NCBI GenBank assembly: GCA_030655315.1
Contig: JAURVT010000037.1
Location: 1 to 64,000 of the forward strand
Source: Nocardioidaceae bacterium
GTDB lineage: Bacteria > Actinomycetota > Actinomycetes > Propionibacteriales > Nocardioidaceae
Reading direction: 5' to 3'
Length of the DNA stretch: 64,000 bases
The translations under genes were made by a program, and so were the position numbers. The notes under the pieces were generated by a model. That model was not told where the DNA came from. It was given only the letters and a program-made list of their open reading frames with translations, and made no database searches. Positions 46,761 to 57,083 of this stretch are shown one piece after another. Each line of letters starts with the position of its first letter. Positions within the stretch are counted from its first letter, which is position 1.

Positions 46761-47249
46761 CTAGAGCTTCTGCGTGAGGATCAGCGTGAGGCGGTCGAAC
46801 TTCATCGGGTCGACCGAGGGCTTGACGCGGTCGACGTCGAGGTCGGCGGCCAGCAGCTCGGCCTGGGCCTTGAGCCGCTCGGGGTAGTACACGGTGGTCT
46901 CGGGGATGTCGCCGAACCAGTTGTCGGTGCCGACGACCTTCCAGCCGGCGCCCTGCACGCGGTCGCTGGCCGAGGAGGCGAGCCCGGACGTGCGGGTGTT
47001 GTTGAAGACCTCGACGTAGGCCCGCGGCACCTCCTCGGGCTCGGCGGACTTCTGGGGCTTCGGCGTCGGCGTGGCCGTCGCGGCGGAGGTCGGGGCCGCG
47101 GACGGCTGCGTGGCGGCGGCCTGCTCGGCGCGGTCGGGGCTGCCGGTGATGAAGAAGCCGAGCATCGCGACCACCACGACGCCGAGGCCCGCCAGGGCGG
47201 CCCAGGACGGGATGGCGAGGGAGGAGCCGGCGCGGCGTCGGTGGTTCAT
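46761..47249 (-). CDS. LytR_C-domain membrane protein (VirR/Rv0431-like)
   Basis: 162 residues. A basic N-terminus, one membrane helix (about 15-36), a Pro/Ala/Thr-rich linker, then a C-terminal LytR_C domain (AYVEVFNNTRTSGLASSASDRVQGAGWKVVG onward). It is predicted to be periplasmic-facing. It follows a DUF3263 gene, the same order as Rv0430-Rv0431 in Mycobacterium tuberculosis, where Rv0431 (VirR) affects vesicle release and wall integrity. A GTG one codon earlier is possible; no clear ribosome site. Confidence 0.88.
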   Translation of the reverse strand: MNHRRRAGSSLAIPSWAALAGLGVVVVAMLGFFITGSPDRAEQAAATQPSAAPTSAATATPTPKPQKSAEPEEVPRAYVEVFNNTRTSGLASSASDRVQGAGWKVVGTDNWFGDIPETTVYYPERLKAQAELLAADLDVDRVKPSVDPMKFDRLTLILTQKL

Positions 47250-47262
47250 CACGGGGCGGGTG

Positions 47263-47562
47263 TCAGAGCTCGATGCCGAGGCGGCGGGCGGAGCGCTGGC
47301 GCTGGCGGGCCGCGCGGAGGCGACGCAGCCGCTTGACGAGCAGCGGGTCGAACGCGAGGGCGGCCTCGCGGTCGATCAGCGCATTGAGGACCTGGTAGTA
47401 GCGCGTCGCGGACATGTCGAACTTGTCACGGATCGCCTGCTCCTTCGCGCCGGAGTACTTCCACCAGTGGCGCTCGACCGCGAGGATCTCGCGGTCGCGG
47501 TCACTGAGGGCTTCTCCTGCCACGGCGGCGACTCCCGAGGTGGGCACGTGCGCTGCGTCCAT
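47263..47562 (-). CDS. DUF3263-family protein
   Basis: 99 residues. LSDRDREILAVERHWWKYSGAKEQAIRDKFDMSATRYYQVLNALID is the DUF3263 core, which looks like a helix-turn-helix. The C-terminal 25 residues are strongly basic (RLRRLRAARQRQRSARR), so DNA or RNA binding is likely. It is directly upstream of the LytR_C gene. Possibly a regulator of the envelope genes around it. Confidence 0.9.
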   Translation of the reverse strand: MDAAHVPTSGVAAVAGEALSDRDREILAVERHWWKYSGAKEQAIRDKFDMSATRYYQVLNALIDREAALAFDPLLVKRLRRLRAARQRQRSARRLGIEL

Positions 47563-47660
47563 GCGGCCATCGTAGGCGACGAACCACAGCGATGTCATTT
47601 GCTCGCGCGGATCGGCATGTCCGCGCGGCCGCCCACCATAGCGATCCGGGCGACGGACGA

Positions 47661-47697
47661 CGACGGCCCCCGCTCCGGGTGGGGGCGGGGGCCGTCG
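47661..47697 (-). terminator. Terminator hairpin after the lipoprotein gene
   Basis: CGACGGCCCCCGC and GCGGGGGCCGTCG form a perfect 13-bp stem, 11-base loop, 20 bases beyond the lipoprotein stop. Confidence 0.8.
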
Positions 47698-47717
47698 GGA
47701 CGCGGGCGTGGGGTCGG

Positions 47718-48158
47718 TCAGCTGCCGCCGGCGCCGAGGTCGATGTCGCACTCGTCCTGGACGTTGGTGGTGATCGACTGCATGTCGGTGGTCAGGGCGG
47801 TCAGGTCGCCGCTGATGGCCTGGGCGGCCTCGGCGAACTTGGGGTCGGCCGCGGCCTCGACCAGCTTGGAGCTGGACTCGGCGCCGGCGTCGTCGAACGC
47901 CTCGGTCATCTTGTCGAGCGTGCTCGCGGTCTTCTCCCACTCGGACTTGACGTCGTCGGGAGCCTCCTCGGCGATGTCGTCGAAGCGGTCGGCGGCGGTC
48001 TCGAGGTCGCCCACCGTCACGTCCTGGACGCTGGAGATGTTGCCGATGTCGTCCTGCGAGGCCTTGATCTGGTCGCAGTACGCGTTCCCGCCGCCGCAGG
48101 CGGTGAGCAGGAGCGTGGTGAGCGCGGATCCGACGAGAGCGACGGGTGCCTTGCGCAT
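47718..48158 (-). CDS. Putative lipoprotein of unknown function
   Basis: 146 residues. Signal peptide with lipobox LLLTAC, Cys near residue 21, so the mature protein is lipid-anchored outside the membrane. The rest is acidic and helical (DDIGNISSVQDVTVGDLETAADRFDDIAEEAPDDV), likely a small helical bundle. A terminal Cys in DECDIDLG could pair with a second Cys near 28. I do not recognise the family. Confidence 0.8.
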   Translation of the reverse strand: MRKAPVALVGSALTTLLLTACGGGNAYCDQIKASQDDIGNISSVQDVTVGDLETAADRFDDIAEEAPDDVKSEWEKTASTLDKMTEAFDDAGAESSSKLVEAAADPKFAEAAQAISGDLTALTTDMQSITTNVQDECDIDLGAGGS

Positions 48159-48326
48159 GAGTTCCCCCGGTGGGTCGTCGGTGGCGACGCGAGCGTCCGC
48201 CACCGGTGGTTCGGTCGAGCCACGGTAGCGCGAGGACGGGTCGCCCGCGCGCCCCGCCGGACGTGCCCGGCGAGGCGCCCGGGTGACCGGTGTCACGTCG
48301 TCCTGCGTCGCGAGCGGCGCGCTGGG

Positions 48327-48332
48327 TAGGGT
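48327..48332 (+). promoter_or_regulatory. -10 box of otsA (leaderless)
   Basis: TAGGGT, 6 bases, then ATG 48339; no ribosome site. Confidence 0.5.
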
Positions 48333-48338
48333 CGGGCC

Positions 48339-49844
<1,506 letters not shown>

Positions 49845-49907
49845 GGGGTCGCATCTGGGGGCCTCGGCTGCTGGTGGTGGCGTCGCGCGGGATCTTCTGA
49901 GGCACGT

Positions 49908-49980
49908 GGTCGGGAAGAGCTCAGCGAGGACGGCGGGGTCGGCTGCTCCCGGCCGGGTTGGCGGTCTGCTCTGGTGCGGT
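49908..49980. repeat. Fragment of the palindromic repeat (left end only)
   Basis: The stretch with GCGAGGACGGCGGGGTCGG resembles the left ends of the next two copies. No matching right end follows. Confidence 0.5.
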
Positions 49981-50035
49981 GGGCCTCCACTGCCAGCGGA
50001 TCGGCCTCTCGGGGACGCCCTGCTCCGTCTGGTCG

Positions 50036-50298
50036 GCGAAGGACGCACCAAGGACGGCGGTGTCGGCTGCTCGCGGTCGGGTGCAGGTCTGTCGTGGTGC
50101 GTTGGTCCGCGATCTGGACGAACACCACTTCCGCCCCACCTCCCACGGGAAACCGACCAGACCACGGCGAATTCTCCATGTTCCGGTCGGTTCTCCATGC
50201 AACGTGGGACGGGCGAGACCTGAGTGACACCGGTGAGGCCGAGGAACCCCGCACCCGACCACGGGAGCCACCCCCACCGTCCTCGCTGCGCCCTTCCA
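50036..50298. repeat. Palindromic repeat, copy 1
   Basis: Left end GAAGGACGCACCAAGGACGG, right end CCGTCCTCGCTGCGCCCTTC, with subterminal CGGTCGGGTGC/GCACCCGACC. The centre folds through AACCGACC (50151) and GGTCGGTT (50185). The whole copy is an imperfect palindrome. Confidence 0.75.
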
Positions 50299-50366
50299 TC
50301 AGCTGGCCAGCGTGGAAGGTCCGGGCGGAGCAGGTCCACCAGCAGCGGCGGGCCACCCGCAAGGGC

Positions 50367-50627
50367 GGGAAGTGCGCACCGAGGACGGCGGTGTCGGCTG
50401 CTCGCGGTCGGGGTGCAGGTCTGTCGGGCGCGTTCGTCCGCCATGTGGACCGTCACCGCTCCCGCCCCACCACCCACGGGAAACCGACCAAACCACGGCG
50501 AATTCCCCGTGTTTCGGTCGGTTCTCCATGCAACGTGGGACGGGCGAGACCTGAGTGACCCGTGAGGCCGAGGAACCCGCATCCGACCACGGGAGTCACC
50601 CCCCGCCGTCCTCGCTGCGCCCTTCCA
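50367..50627. repeat. Palindromic repeat, copy 2
   Basis: Left end GGAAGTGCGCACCGAGGACG, right end CCGTCCTCGCTGCGCCCTTC. It is offset from copy 1 by 331 bases and nearly identical over the central 90 bases (AACCGACC ... GGTCGGTT ... GAGACCTGAGTGAC). Confidence 0.75.
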
Positions 50628-50714
50628 CCAGCCACCCGGCACAGAAGGTCCGGGCGGGGCAGCGCCACCAGCAGCAGCGGCCCCAGAAAGCCAGAAACCC
50701 CAGGACCCCAGCCC

Positions 50715-51314
50715 CTACCCCCGAGCCAACCGCCCGACCAGCCGCTCCCTGACGCGGGCCCAGTCGTCGTCGATCAGGGCCAGCTGGACGGTGTCGCGCC
50801 AGGAGCCGTCGCGGCGGCGGCGGTGCTTGCGGAGGAGGCCCTCGCGGGTGGCGCCGAGGCGCTCGACGGCGGCGACGGAGCGGTCGTTGCGGACGTCGAC
50901 GTGCCAGACGACGCGGGCGGCGCCGAGGGTCTCGAAGGCGCGGGTGAGGAGGAGCAGCTTGGACTCGGTGTTGACGCCGGTGCGCCAGGAGGCCTGCGAC
51001 AGCCAGGTGTAGCCGATGGCGAGGGACTGGGTGCCGGGGTCGACCTCGTAGTAGGTGGTGACGCCCGCGACGACGCCGCGCGCCACGTCGACCTGCGCCC
51101 AGCAGGCCGCGGCCGGGCGGGCGAGGTGGGCGGCGACCATCGCGTCGGCGTCGGCGACCTCGGTGGGGCGGTAGAACGACGTCCAGGCGAAGATGTCGTC
51201 GGCGTCGGCCGCGGCGACGAGGTCCGGGGCGTGGTCCGGGCGCAGGCGCGTCAGTCGCACCAGGTCGCCGTCGAGGTCAGGGGCGTCGGTCCACCGGCTC
51301 GGGGGTGCGGTCAC
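50715..51314 (-). CDS. GNAT-family acetyltransferase, RimJ/RimL type
   Basis: 199 residues. DLVRLTRLRPDHAPDLVAA at the N-terminus, TWLSQASWRTGVNTESKLLLLTRAFETLGAARVVWHVDVRNDRSVAAVERLGATREGLLRKHRRRRDG in the core; the latter is the RimL-like acetyl-CoA and substrate region. It acetylates an N-terminus or a small amine. GTG 51314 lies 38 bases inside the end of the upstream MFS gene, so the pair is co-transcribed; a later start would remove the overlap. Confidence 0.9.
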   Translation of the reverse strand: MTAPPSRWTDAPDLDGDLVRLTRLRPDHAPDLVAAADADDIFAWTSFYRPTEVADADAMVAAHLARPAAACWAQVDVARGVVAGVTTYYEVDPGTQSLAIGYTWLSQASWRTGVNTESKLLLLTRAFETLGAARVVWHVDVRNDRSVAAVERLGATREGLLRKHRRRRDGSWRDTVQLALIDDDWARVRERLVGRLARG

Positions 51315-52557
51315 CCGCAGACGGTACCTCCGGCTCGACCTCGCGCGCCGCGAGCGCCCGCCGCAGCGGGCGCTGGGCGGCGAGCGACAGGACCACCGCG
51401 GACGCCGTCGCCACGACCGTCACCGCGAACGCCGGGGTGTGCCCGCCGGTGTCCGCGAGCCGGCCGGCGACGCTGGAGCCGAGCGCGTACCCGACCCCCG
51501 TGGCGGCGGCGAGCAGCGTCATGGCGGCGCCGACGCGCGACGGCGGCACGATCCGCTCGCCGAGGGTGAAGTTGCTGATCATGTAGGGCGCCACCGCGAA
51601 CCCGAGCGCGAGGACGACCAGCACGAGGCCGACCAGCCCGTCGACGAGGAGCAACGGGAGCGAGAGGACGAGCAGCGCGACGGCGGAGCCGAGCATCCGT
51701 CGCTCGTGGCCGATCCGCGCGGGCAGGCCCGCGATCGCGAGCCCGGCGATCACGCTGCCGACGCCGAGCGTCGCGTGGGTCAGCCCCGCCACCCCGGGCT
51801 GGCCGACGGCGGTGGCGAGCACCGTCGCCCCGGTCTGCGACGACCCGAAGACCATGCCGATCAGGCCCTGGGCCACGAGCAGGACGAGCAGCAGCCCGGT
51901 GACGAGCCGCCCGGTCTCGCCGGCGGTGCGGCGGGTGCGGTGCTCGTGCGCGATCGCGGCGGAGGGGTGGACCGCGAACCAGGTGCCGAAGACCATCAGC
52001 ACGGCGGCGGCCACCACCAGGGCACCGGCGGGGTCGATCAGCACGCCGATGACGCCGACCAGGGCGGGCCCGAGCACGAAGGACGCCTCGTCCGCCGCGC
52101 CCTCGTAGGAGAAGGCGGCGTCGACGAGCCGCGGCTGGGCGCTTCCGGTGCCGCGGGTGAGGGGTCGCCAGCGCACCCGCGCGAGCGGGCCCACCTGCGG
52201 CATCACCAGACCGGTCGCCGCGGCGACGGCGATCAGTCCGGCCTCGCCGCCGCCCGAGCGCGAGAGCAGCACGATGCCCAGCAGGCCCAGGCCTCCGGCG
52301 AGGGACTGGACGAGCACCACGGGACGCTGCCCGATGCGGTCGGCGAGCGAGCCGGCGAACGGCGAGCCGATCGCGTTGGCGACGGCGAGCGCGCCGGCCG
52401 CGGCACCGCCGGCGCCGTAGCGGCCGGTGGCCGAGGAGACGAGCAGCAGGGTGCCGAGCTGGCTCATGGCGAGCGGGAGCCGGCCGAGGAAGGCCACCGC
52501 CACGTAGGCGGGGCCGGCGAGGCGGAGGAGACGGGCGTAGGACGCGATCGGTGACAC
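51277..52557 (-). CDS. MFS transporter
   Basis: 426 residues and 12 membrane helices. GSPFAGSLADRIGQRPVVL near 60 is the MFS loop 2-3 motif (Gx3DRxGxR). The frame stays open upstream to 52740, but GTG 52557 begins a natural N-terminus (SPIASYARLLRLAG) just before TM1. AAGGA lies 13 bases upstream. Substrate unknown; drug efflux is a common role. Confidence 0.9.
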   Translation of the reverse strand: MSPIASYARLLRLAGPAYVAVAFLGRLPLAMSQLGTLLLVSSATGRYGAGGAAAGALAVANAIGSPFAGSLADRIGQRPVVLVQSLAGGLGLLGIVLLSRSGGGEAGLIAVAAATGLVMPQVGPLARVRWRPLTRGTGSAQPRLVDAAFSYEGAADEASFVLGPALVGVIGVLIDPAGALVVAAAVLMVFGTWFAVHPSAAIAHEHRTRRTAGETGRLVTGLLLVLLVAQGLIGMVFGSSQTGATVLATAVGQPGVAGLTHATLGVGSVIAGLAIAGLPARIGHERRMLGSAVALLVLSLPLLLVDGLVGLVLVVLALGFAVAPYMISNFTLGERIVPPSRVGAAMTLLAAATGVGYALGSSVAGRLADTGGHTPAFAVTVVATASAVVLSLAAQRPLRRALAAREVEPEVPSAGDRTPEPVDRRP

Positions 52558-52584
52558 GAGGGGTGGTCCTTGCGGTTGACACGT

Positions 52585-52602
52585 GCCGCTAGGGGTAGCG
52601 GC
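52585..52602 (-). other. Small hairpin in the MFS leader
   Basis: GCCGCTA-GGGG-TAGCGGC, a perfect 7-bp stem, 28 bases before the MFS start. Confidence 0.4.
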
Positions 52603-52719
52603 GACCGGCGCGCCGTCCCACCACCCGTGCGCGCACACCCTGATGCGTTGCCACTGTACCGCCCGGACGGCCGGTGCAGCCACCTGACGGACGGCTCGTC
52701 CATGTCGCGCGAGTTTGTC

Positions 52720-52725
52720 TAGAAT
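52720..52725 (+). promoter_or_regulatory. -10 box of the sulfotransferase gene (leaderless)
   Basis: TAGAAT, 7 bases, then GTG 52733. Confidence 0.5.
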
Positions 52726-52732
52726 CAGGTCC

Positions 52733-53722
52733 GTGAGCACGCGCAGACCTCAGCCGGACTTCCTCGTCGTCGGCGCCCCCAAGGCGGGCACGACGGCCCT
52801 GCACGCCGCGCTCGCCCGGCACCCGCAGGTGCACCTCACCTCGCCCGACGCGCCGTACCTCAAGGAGCCCAAGTACTTCCTGTGCGACGACGCCCCGCCA
52901 CCGGCGTACCGGGGGCCGGGTGACGCGCACAGCCGTCAGGAGTGGGTGTGGCGGCGCGCGGACTACGAGGCGATGTTCGCCTCCGCTCCCCCGGGCACGC
53001 TGCGCGGCGAGAGCACGCCGTTCTACCTCTGGAGCCCGACCGCCCGGCGCCGCATCGCCGACGAGCTGCCGCACGCCCGCCTCGTCGTGGTGGTGCGCGA
53101 CCCCGTCGACCGCGCGTACTCCAACTGGATGCATCTGTGGTCCGACGGCCTCGAGCCCGACGCCGACTTCGTGTCGGCCTTCGGGCGCGAGGACGAGCGG
53201 GTGGCCGCGGGGTGGGCGCCGTTCTGGCGCTACCGCGACCTCGGCCTGTACGGCCAGCAGCTGCGCGACCTCTACGACCGCGTCGACCCTGACCGGGTCC
53301 TGGTCCTGAGGTACGGCGAGCTGGTGGACGAGCCCGTCCGGACGCTGGACCGGGTGGCCCGGTTCCTCTGCATCGACGAGGGCGTGCTCGACGAGGTCCC
53401 GCGCGACAACGCGCGGCCCTTCGTCGCCCCCGGTCCGCGCAGCGCGGTGCTCGGCCGCGCCGTGCGGGTCGGCGCCGGGCTCGGCGCCCACCTGCCGCCG
53501 GAGGTCTGGCGCCGCGCGAGCCGGCCGCTTCTCGCCGGCCTGCACGGCGACGGCAGCACCCCGCGTCCGCGCCTGCGGCCGGACCAGCGCGAGCGGCTCG
53601 TCGAGGCCTTCGACGCCGACATCACCCTGCTCGAGCAGCTGACCGGCACCGACTTCGGGCACTGGCGCTCCAGCGCCGACCGCGGCTCGTTCGCCCAGCG
53701 GCAGGCCGCCCGAACCGCCTGA
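52733..53722 (+). CDS. PAPS-dependent sulfotransferase
   Basis: 329 residues, cytosolic. DFLVVGAPKAGTTALHAAL near 9-27 is the 5'-phosphosulfate loop; RLVVVVRDPVDRAYSNWMH near 118 is the 3'-phosphate motif with the catalytic Arg/Ser. RGESTPFYLW near 98 fits the family. It sulfates a carbohydrate or lipid using PAPS. It converges with a secreted phosphatase gene. The acceptor is unknown. Confidence 0.93.
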   Translation: MSTRRPQPDFLVVGAPKAGTTALHAALARHPQVHLTSPDAPYLKEPKYFLCDDAPPPAYRGPGDAHSRQEWVWRRADYEAMFASAPPGTLRGESTPFYLWSPTARRRIADELPHARLVVVVRDPVDRAYSNWMHLWSDGLEPDADFVSAFGREDERVAAGWAPFWRYRDLGLYGQQLRDLYDRVDPDRVLVLRYGELVDEPVRTLDRVARFLCIDEGVLDEVPRDNARPFVAPGPRSAVLGRAVRVGAGLGAHLPPEVWRRASRPLLAGLHGDGSTPRPRLRPDQRERLVEAFDADITLLEQLTGTDFGHWRSSADRGSFAQRQAARTA

Positions 53723-53732
53723 CGCCGCCCGG

Positions 53733-54944
53733 TCAGGGGATGCGGAGATCGACCCAGACCAGGCGGTGGTCGCTGCTCGGGAACGGGAACGTGCCCGTGA
53801 GTCGCGACAGCGGATCGGCCTGCACGGGCCAGAAGACGCCCGCGCCACGCACCCGCAGGCGCGGCGACGGCAGGACGTAGTCGGCCCGCAGGTTGCCCGG
53901 GCCCGGCACGTCGGCGAAGTCGGCGGTGTCGTACCGGGCCGGCGTCCGGTGGGAGGCGTTCGCACCGCCCTGCAGACGGGCGGCCTCGACGGCGCCGCGC
54001 GACGTCGGCAGCGGGTCGACGAAGTGGCGCGAGCCGAGCAGCTGGTCGATGGCGCCGTCGAACGAGTCGCCGTCGGCGGGGTCGGCGTTCTGGTCGCCCG
54101 CCACCACGTAGAGCGCGCCACGGTCGATGCCGCCTCGGCGGCCGCGGTCGTCGCGGATCCAGCGGTCCCGGCCACCGGCGACGTAGTCGGCCCAGAACCT
54201 GATCTCGTCGTGGTTGCGACGGCCGTTGCGGTCCTCGGGGCCGTCGAACGTCGGCGGCGTCGGGTGGGACGCGAGCAGGTGGACCGTGCGGCGCCCGACC
54301 CGCACCGGCACGTCCCAGTGCGACTTGCTCGACAGCGGCAGCACCGCGAGGTCCTCGGCCGAGTAGAAGTCGCGCGGGATCACCGCGCCGGGCACGTCCT
54401 TCCAGAGCAGGTGCTGGAAGGTCCGGACGTGCGACCGCTCGATCGGGTACCTCGAGAGCACGACCATGCCGTACTGGCCGGGGAAGGTCCCGAAGCCGAG
54501 CGCGTCGCCGGGACCGCCGACGACGCCGTCCTTATCGAGGTCGCGGCCGCTCGGCACGCCCGTGTTGACCGGCGCCGTGAAGGAGTAGCGGTAGTCGATC
54601 GCCCGGGCACCCGACTGGGGCCGCTCCAGGTAGTTCTCCCTGAACGCGTCGACCGCGGCGCCGCCCTCGACGAAGTCGAACTCGTTGAGGAGCACGAGGT
54701 CGGGACGCGTGCGCTGCACGATCTCGGCGACGGCGCTTGCCTGCGGGTCGTCGGGCGTGGAGAGGTCGTCGAGCAGCTCGCCCTCGGCGGTGCGGTTGAG
54801 GCTCGCGTTGAAGGTCGCGACGCGCAGGTCGGCCCGCGGGCCCGGGCGGTCGCGGTCACCGCCCGCGACGGCGGGTGAGGCCGACGCCGCGAGGGCGAGC
54901 GTCACCACGGCGGTGACGAGCAGGTGGGTGGGGGTGCGGCGCAC
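53733..54944 (-). CDS. Secreted endonuclease/exonuclease/phosphatase-family protein
   Basis: 403 residues. Sec signal LLVTAVVTLALAASASPAVAGG, then LRVATFNASLN, DLVLLNEFDF (catalytic Glu), QYGMVVLSRYPIE, HLLASHPTPP, VVAGDQNADPADGDSF and the terminal SSDHRLVWVDLRIP (Asp-His). This is a complete EEP active site. The long DKDGVVGGPGDALGFG insert is typical of extracellular family members. It could be a nuclease or phosphodiesterase. GAGGAG precedes GTG 54944. Confidence 0.92.
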   Translation of the reverse strand: MRRTPTHLLVTAVVTLALAASASPAVAGGDRDRPGPRADLRVATFNASLNRTAEGELLDDLSTPDDPQASAVAEIVQRTRPDLVLLNEFDFVEGGAAVDAFRENYLERPQSGARAIDYRYSFTAPVNTGVPSGRDLDKDGVVGGPGDALGFGTFPGQYGMVVLSRYPIERSHVRTFQHLLWKDVPGAVIPRDFYSAEDLAVLPLSSKSHWDVPVRVGRRTVHLLASHPTPPTFDGPEDRNGRRNHDEIRFWADYVAGGRDRWIRDDRGRRGGIDRGALYVVAGDQNADPADGDSFDGAIDQLLGSRHFVDPLPTSRGAVEAARLQGGANASHRTPARYDTADFADVPGPGNLRADYVLPSPRLRVRGAGVFWPVQADPLSRLTGTFPFPSSDHRLVWVDLRIP

Positions 54945-55032
54945 GCGATCTCCTCGGTCGGGGTGTCCGACCAGAGGTACCCGGCGCCGACGGGGCCCAA
55001 ACCGCCCTCAGGTGAACGGGCGGTGAAACGCC

Positions 55033-55917
55033 TCAGACGATCGACGTCATCAGGTCGTGGGCGCCGTCGGGACGGGCGGCCTCGAAGTAGAAGCGCGTGC
55101 GGCCGTCGTCCAGCGGCACGGCCGAGACGTACCGGAGCGCGCCGTCGGCGTGGGGCGAGGCGATCTGCACGTCGTCGGACGGGACCAGCACGCCGTCGCG
55201 CTCGACGGCCAGGCCGGTGGTCTCGAACCAGTTGGACTCCGCGTCGGGGCGCCCGTCGTACAGCACGGTGAGCGGGTCGTGGGAGAGCACGGTCGTGACG
55301 CGGGCGCCCCGCGCGTCCCACCGACCGGGGCGACCCGCGAGCACCTCGCCCCCGTCGCGCCAGTCCAGGCCGTCGACGCTCGTGAGGTGCCGGGTGGTCA
55401 TGCGGTCCTCGGCGCCGGCGACGTCGAGGGGGTGGCAGCACAGCCACAGGTGCCAGCCGTCGTCGCCGTGGACGACCACGGGGTCCTTGACGGCGACGCG
55501 TTCGTCACCGGGCAGCACGACGCGGCGCTCCCCCGCGGCCAGGCCCTCGACCGTGGGCGCGGTGAGGGAGTCCACCCACCAGTGCTTCGACCCGGGCGTC
55601 GCGCACGACAGGTAGAGCCGCCAGCCGGCCCCCGGCACGGGCACGAGGACGGGGCGCTCGAACGACTCGGCGCCGAAGTCCTCGCGCCGCACCTCGGTGA
55701 CGGTCTCGAAGGCCAGTCCGTCGTCGGAGCGGGCGACGACGACCGAGACGCCGCGGCCGTCGGTCAGCGGTCGCCGCACGCGGTAGGTCAGCCAGACCAC
55801 GCCGTCCACGAGGACGGCGCTCGAACCGCCGGACCAGTGGCCCGGACCGGCCCCGGGGGCCGGGACGACGACCGTCGCGCCGTCGAAGCGGGGCAGGGGG
55901 ACGGTGCTGAGACTCAC
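55033..55917 (-). CDS. Five-bladed beta-propeller glycoside-hydrolase-like protein
   Basis: 294 residues, no signal peptide. Repeated strand patterns such as [59 protein letters not shown] and [27 protein letters not shown] fit the GH43/GH130-like propeller used for furanosides or mannosides. Catalytic residues cannot be assigned with confidence. GTG 55917 lies 7 bases after TAGACT, divergent from a DUF202 gene. Substrate unknown. Confidence 0.75.
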   Translation of the reverse strand: MSLSTVPLPRFDGATVVVPAPGAGPGHWSGGSSAVLVDGVVWLTYRVRRPLTDGRGVSVVVARSDDGLAFETVTEVRREDFGAESFERPVLVPVPGAGWRLYLSCATPGSKHWWVDSLTAPTVEGLAAGERRVVLPGDERVAVKDPVVVHGDDGWHLWLCCHPLDVAGAEDRMTTRHLTSVDGLDWRDGGEVLAGRPGRWDARGARVTTVLSHDPLTVLYDGRPDAESNWFETTGLAVERDGVLVPSDDVQIASPHADGALRYVSAVPLDDGRTRFYFEAARPDGAHDLMTSIV

Positions 55918-55924
55918 CCGCCGA

Positions 55925-55930
55925 AGTCTA
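55925..55930 (-). promoter_or_regulatory. -10 box of the propeller gene (leaderless)
   Basis: TAGACT on the minus strand, 7 bases, then GTG 55917. Confidence 0.5.
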
Positions 55931-55956
55931 CTGGCCAGGGTGGATTAGGCCGGGCG

Positions 55957-55962
55957 TACATT
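55957..55962 (+). promoter_or_regulatory. -10 box of the DUF202 gene (leaderless)
   Basis: TACATT, 6 bases, then GTG 55969. Confidence 0.5.
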
Positions 55963-55968
55963 CGGCCC

Positions 55969-56307
55969 GTGGCCGAGGAGAAGACCGCGGTGGACTACCG
56001 CTTCACGCTCGCGAACGAGCGGACCTACCTGGCCTACGTCCGCACGGCGCTGGCCCTCCTCGTCGCCGGCGTCGCGCTGTTGCACGCCGAGACGTTCCTC
56101 GGCCCGTCGTCGCAGACCAGGCCCGTCGGCGTCGTCCTGATGACCGTGGGCATCGTCGTCACCGGCGCCGGGTACTTCCGCTGGCGCTCCAACGAGCGCC
56201 GCATCGCCGCGGGGCAGCCGCTGGCCCCCACCTGGATCCCCGTCGTGCTCGCGGTGACGCTCGTGGCGCTCGGCCTGCTGTCCGCCGTCCTCGCGTTCGT
56301 CGACTGA
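55969..56307 (+). CDS. DUF202-family membrane protein
   Basis: 112 residues. [26 protein letters not shown] is the DUF202 signature, with three membrane helices and the basic loop [15 protein letters not shown]. Function unknown. It sits 5 bases before ung and is probably co-transcribed with it. Confidence 0.93.
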   Translation: MAEEKTAVDYRFTLANERTYLAYVRTALALLVAGVALLHAETFLGPSSQTRPVGVVLMTVGIVVTGAGYFRWRSNERRIAAGQPLAPTWIPVVLAVTLVALGLLSAVLAFVD

Positions 56308-56312
56308 CGCCC

Positions 56313-56987
56313 GTGCCCCGCCCCCTCAGCGAGATCGTCGCGCCCGACTGGGCCGAGGCGCTCGACCCCGTCGCCGGCACGATGGCCGAGATGGGCGAGT
56401 TCCTGCGCGCCGAGGTGGCGGCCGGACGCGGCTACCTCCCCGCCGGCGACCGCGTGCTGCGCGCCTTCGAGGAGCCGATGGCGTCCGTGCGGGTGCTGCT
56501 CGTCGGCCAGGACCCCTACCCGACGCCCGGGCACCCCGTCGGGCTGTCGTTCTCGGTCGCCCCCGACGTGCGCCCGGTGCCCAAGAGCCTGGGCAACATC
56601 TTCACCGAGATGGAGTCCGACCTCGGGATCGCCCGCCCCACGAGCGGCGACCTGTCGCCGTGGACGCAGCAGGGCGTGCTCCTGCTAAACCGCGTGCTCA
56701 CGGTCCAGCCCGGCGAGTCGGGCAGCCACCGCCGCAAGGGCTGGGAGCGCGTCACCGAGCGCGCGATCGAGGCGCTCGTCGCCCGGTCGCAGCCGCTCGT
56801 CGCCCTGCTGTGGGGACGCGACGCGCAGTCGCTGAAGCCGATGCTGGGTCAGACCCCGGTCGTGGAGAGCGTGCACCCGAGCCCGCTGTCGGCCTCGCGC
56901 GGCTTCTTCGGCTCCCGGCCGTTCAGCCAGGTCAACGAGCACCTGGTCCGGCTCGGCGCCGATCCGGTGGACTGGTCGCTCCCCTGA
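56313..56987 (+). CDS. ung: Uracil-DNA glycosylase family 1
   Basis: 224 residues. [21 protein letters not shown] near 62 holds the catalytic Asp, [10 protein letters not shown] near 90 recognises uracil, LLLNRVLTV is the Asn site, and [14 protein letters not shown] near 186 is the leucine-loop with the catalytic His. It removes uracil from DNA in base excision repair. GTG 56313. Confidence 0.97.
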   Translation: MPRPLSEIVAPDWAEALDPVAGTMAEMGEFLRAEVAAGRGYLPAGDRVLRAFEEPMASVRVLLVGQDPYPTPGHPVGLSFSVAPDVRPVPKSLGNIFTEMESDLGIARPTSGDLSPWTQQGVLLLNRVLTVQPGESGSHRRKGWERVTERAIEALVARSQPLVALLWGRDAQSLKPMLGQTPVVESVHPSPLSASRGFFGSRPFSQVNEHLVRLGADPVDWSLP

Positions 56988-57043
56988 CCTGCCGCGTCCG
57001 TCGCCAGGTGGCGAGGGGCCCCGCCCGATAGCGTGGCCCCTTC

Positions 57044-57062
57044 CGGGGTCGGCACGACCCCG
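57044..57062 (+). other. Hairpin in the AI-2E transporter leader
   Basis: CGGGGTCG-GCA-CGACCCCG, a perfect 8-bp stem with a 3-base loop between a TAGCGT -10-like box (57029) and GGGAG ribosome site. It may protect the mRNA 5' end. Confidence 0.4.
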
Positions 57063-57083
57063 ACACCGAGGGAGAGCACGTAC

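Larger units (their letters stand above)
49845..50714. other. 870-base non-coding region made largely of repeats
   Basis: No convincing gene; open frames in it change with the repeats. It contains two ~260-base palindromic repeat copies (annotated separately) in a 331-base direct-repeat period, plus a left-end fragment. The region after 50630 is C-rich without evident structure. Confidence 0.75.

Noticed and set aside
50036-50630. Tandem repeats considered as CRISPR
   Set aside because: Units are ~331 bases with internal palindromes; there are no short spacers and no cas genes.
49845-50714. Several 100-550-codon frames across the repeat region
   Set aside because: They differ in frame between repeat copies, have Arg/Pro/Gly-rich composition and no start signals.
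52574-52579. TTGACA as a -35 box on the plus strand
   Set aside because: No -10 box at suitable spacing; the sulfotransferase promoter is at 52720.
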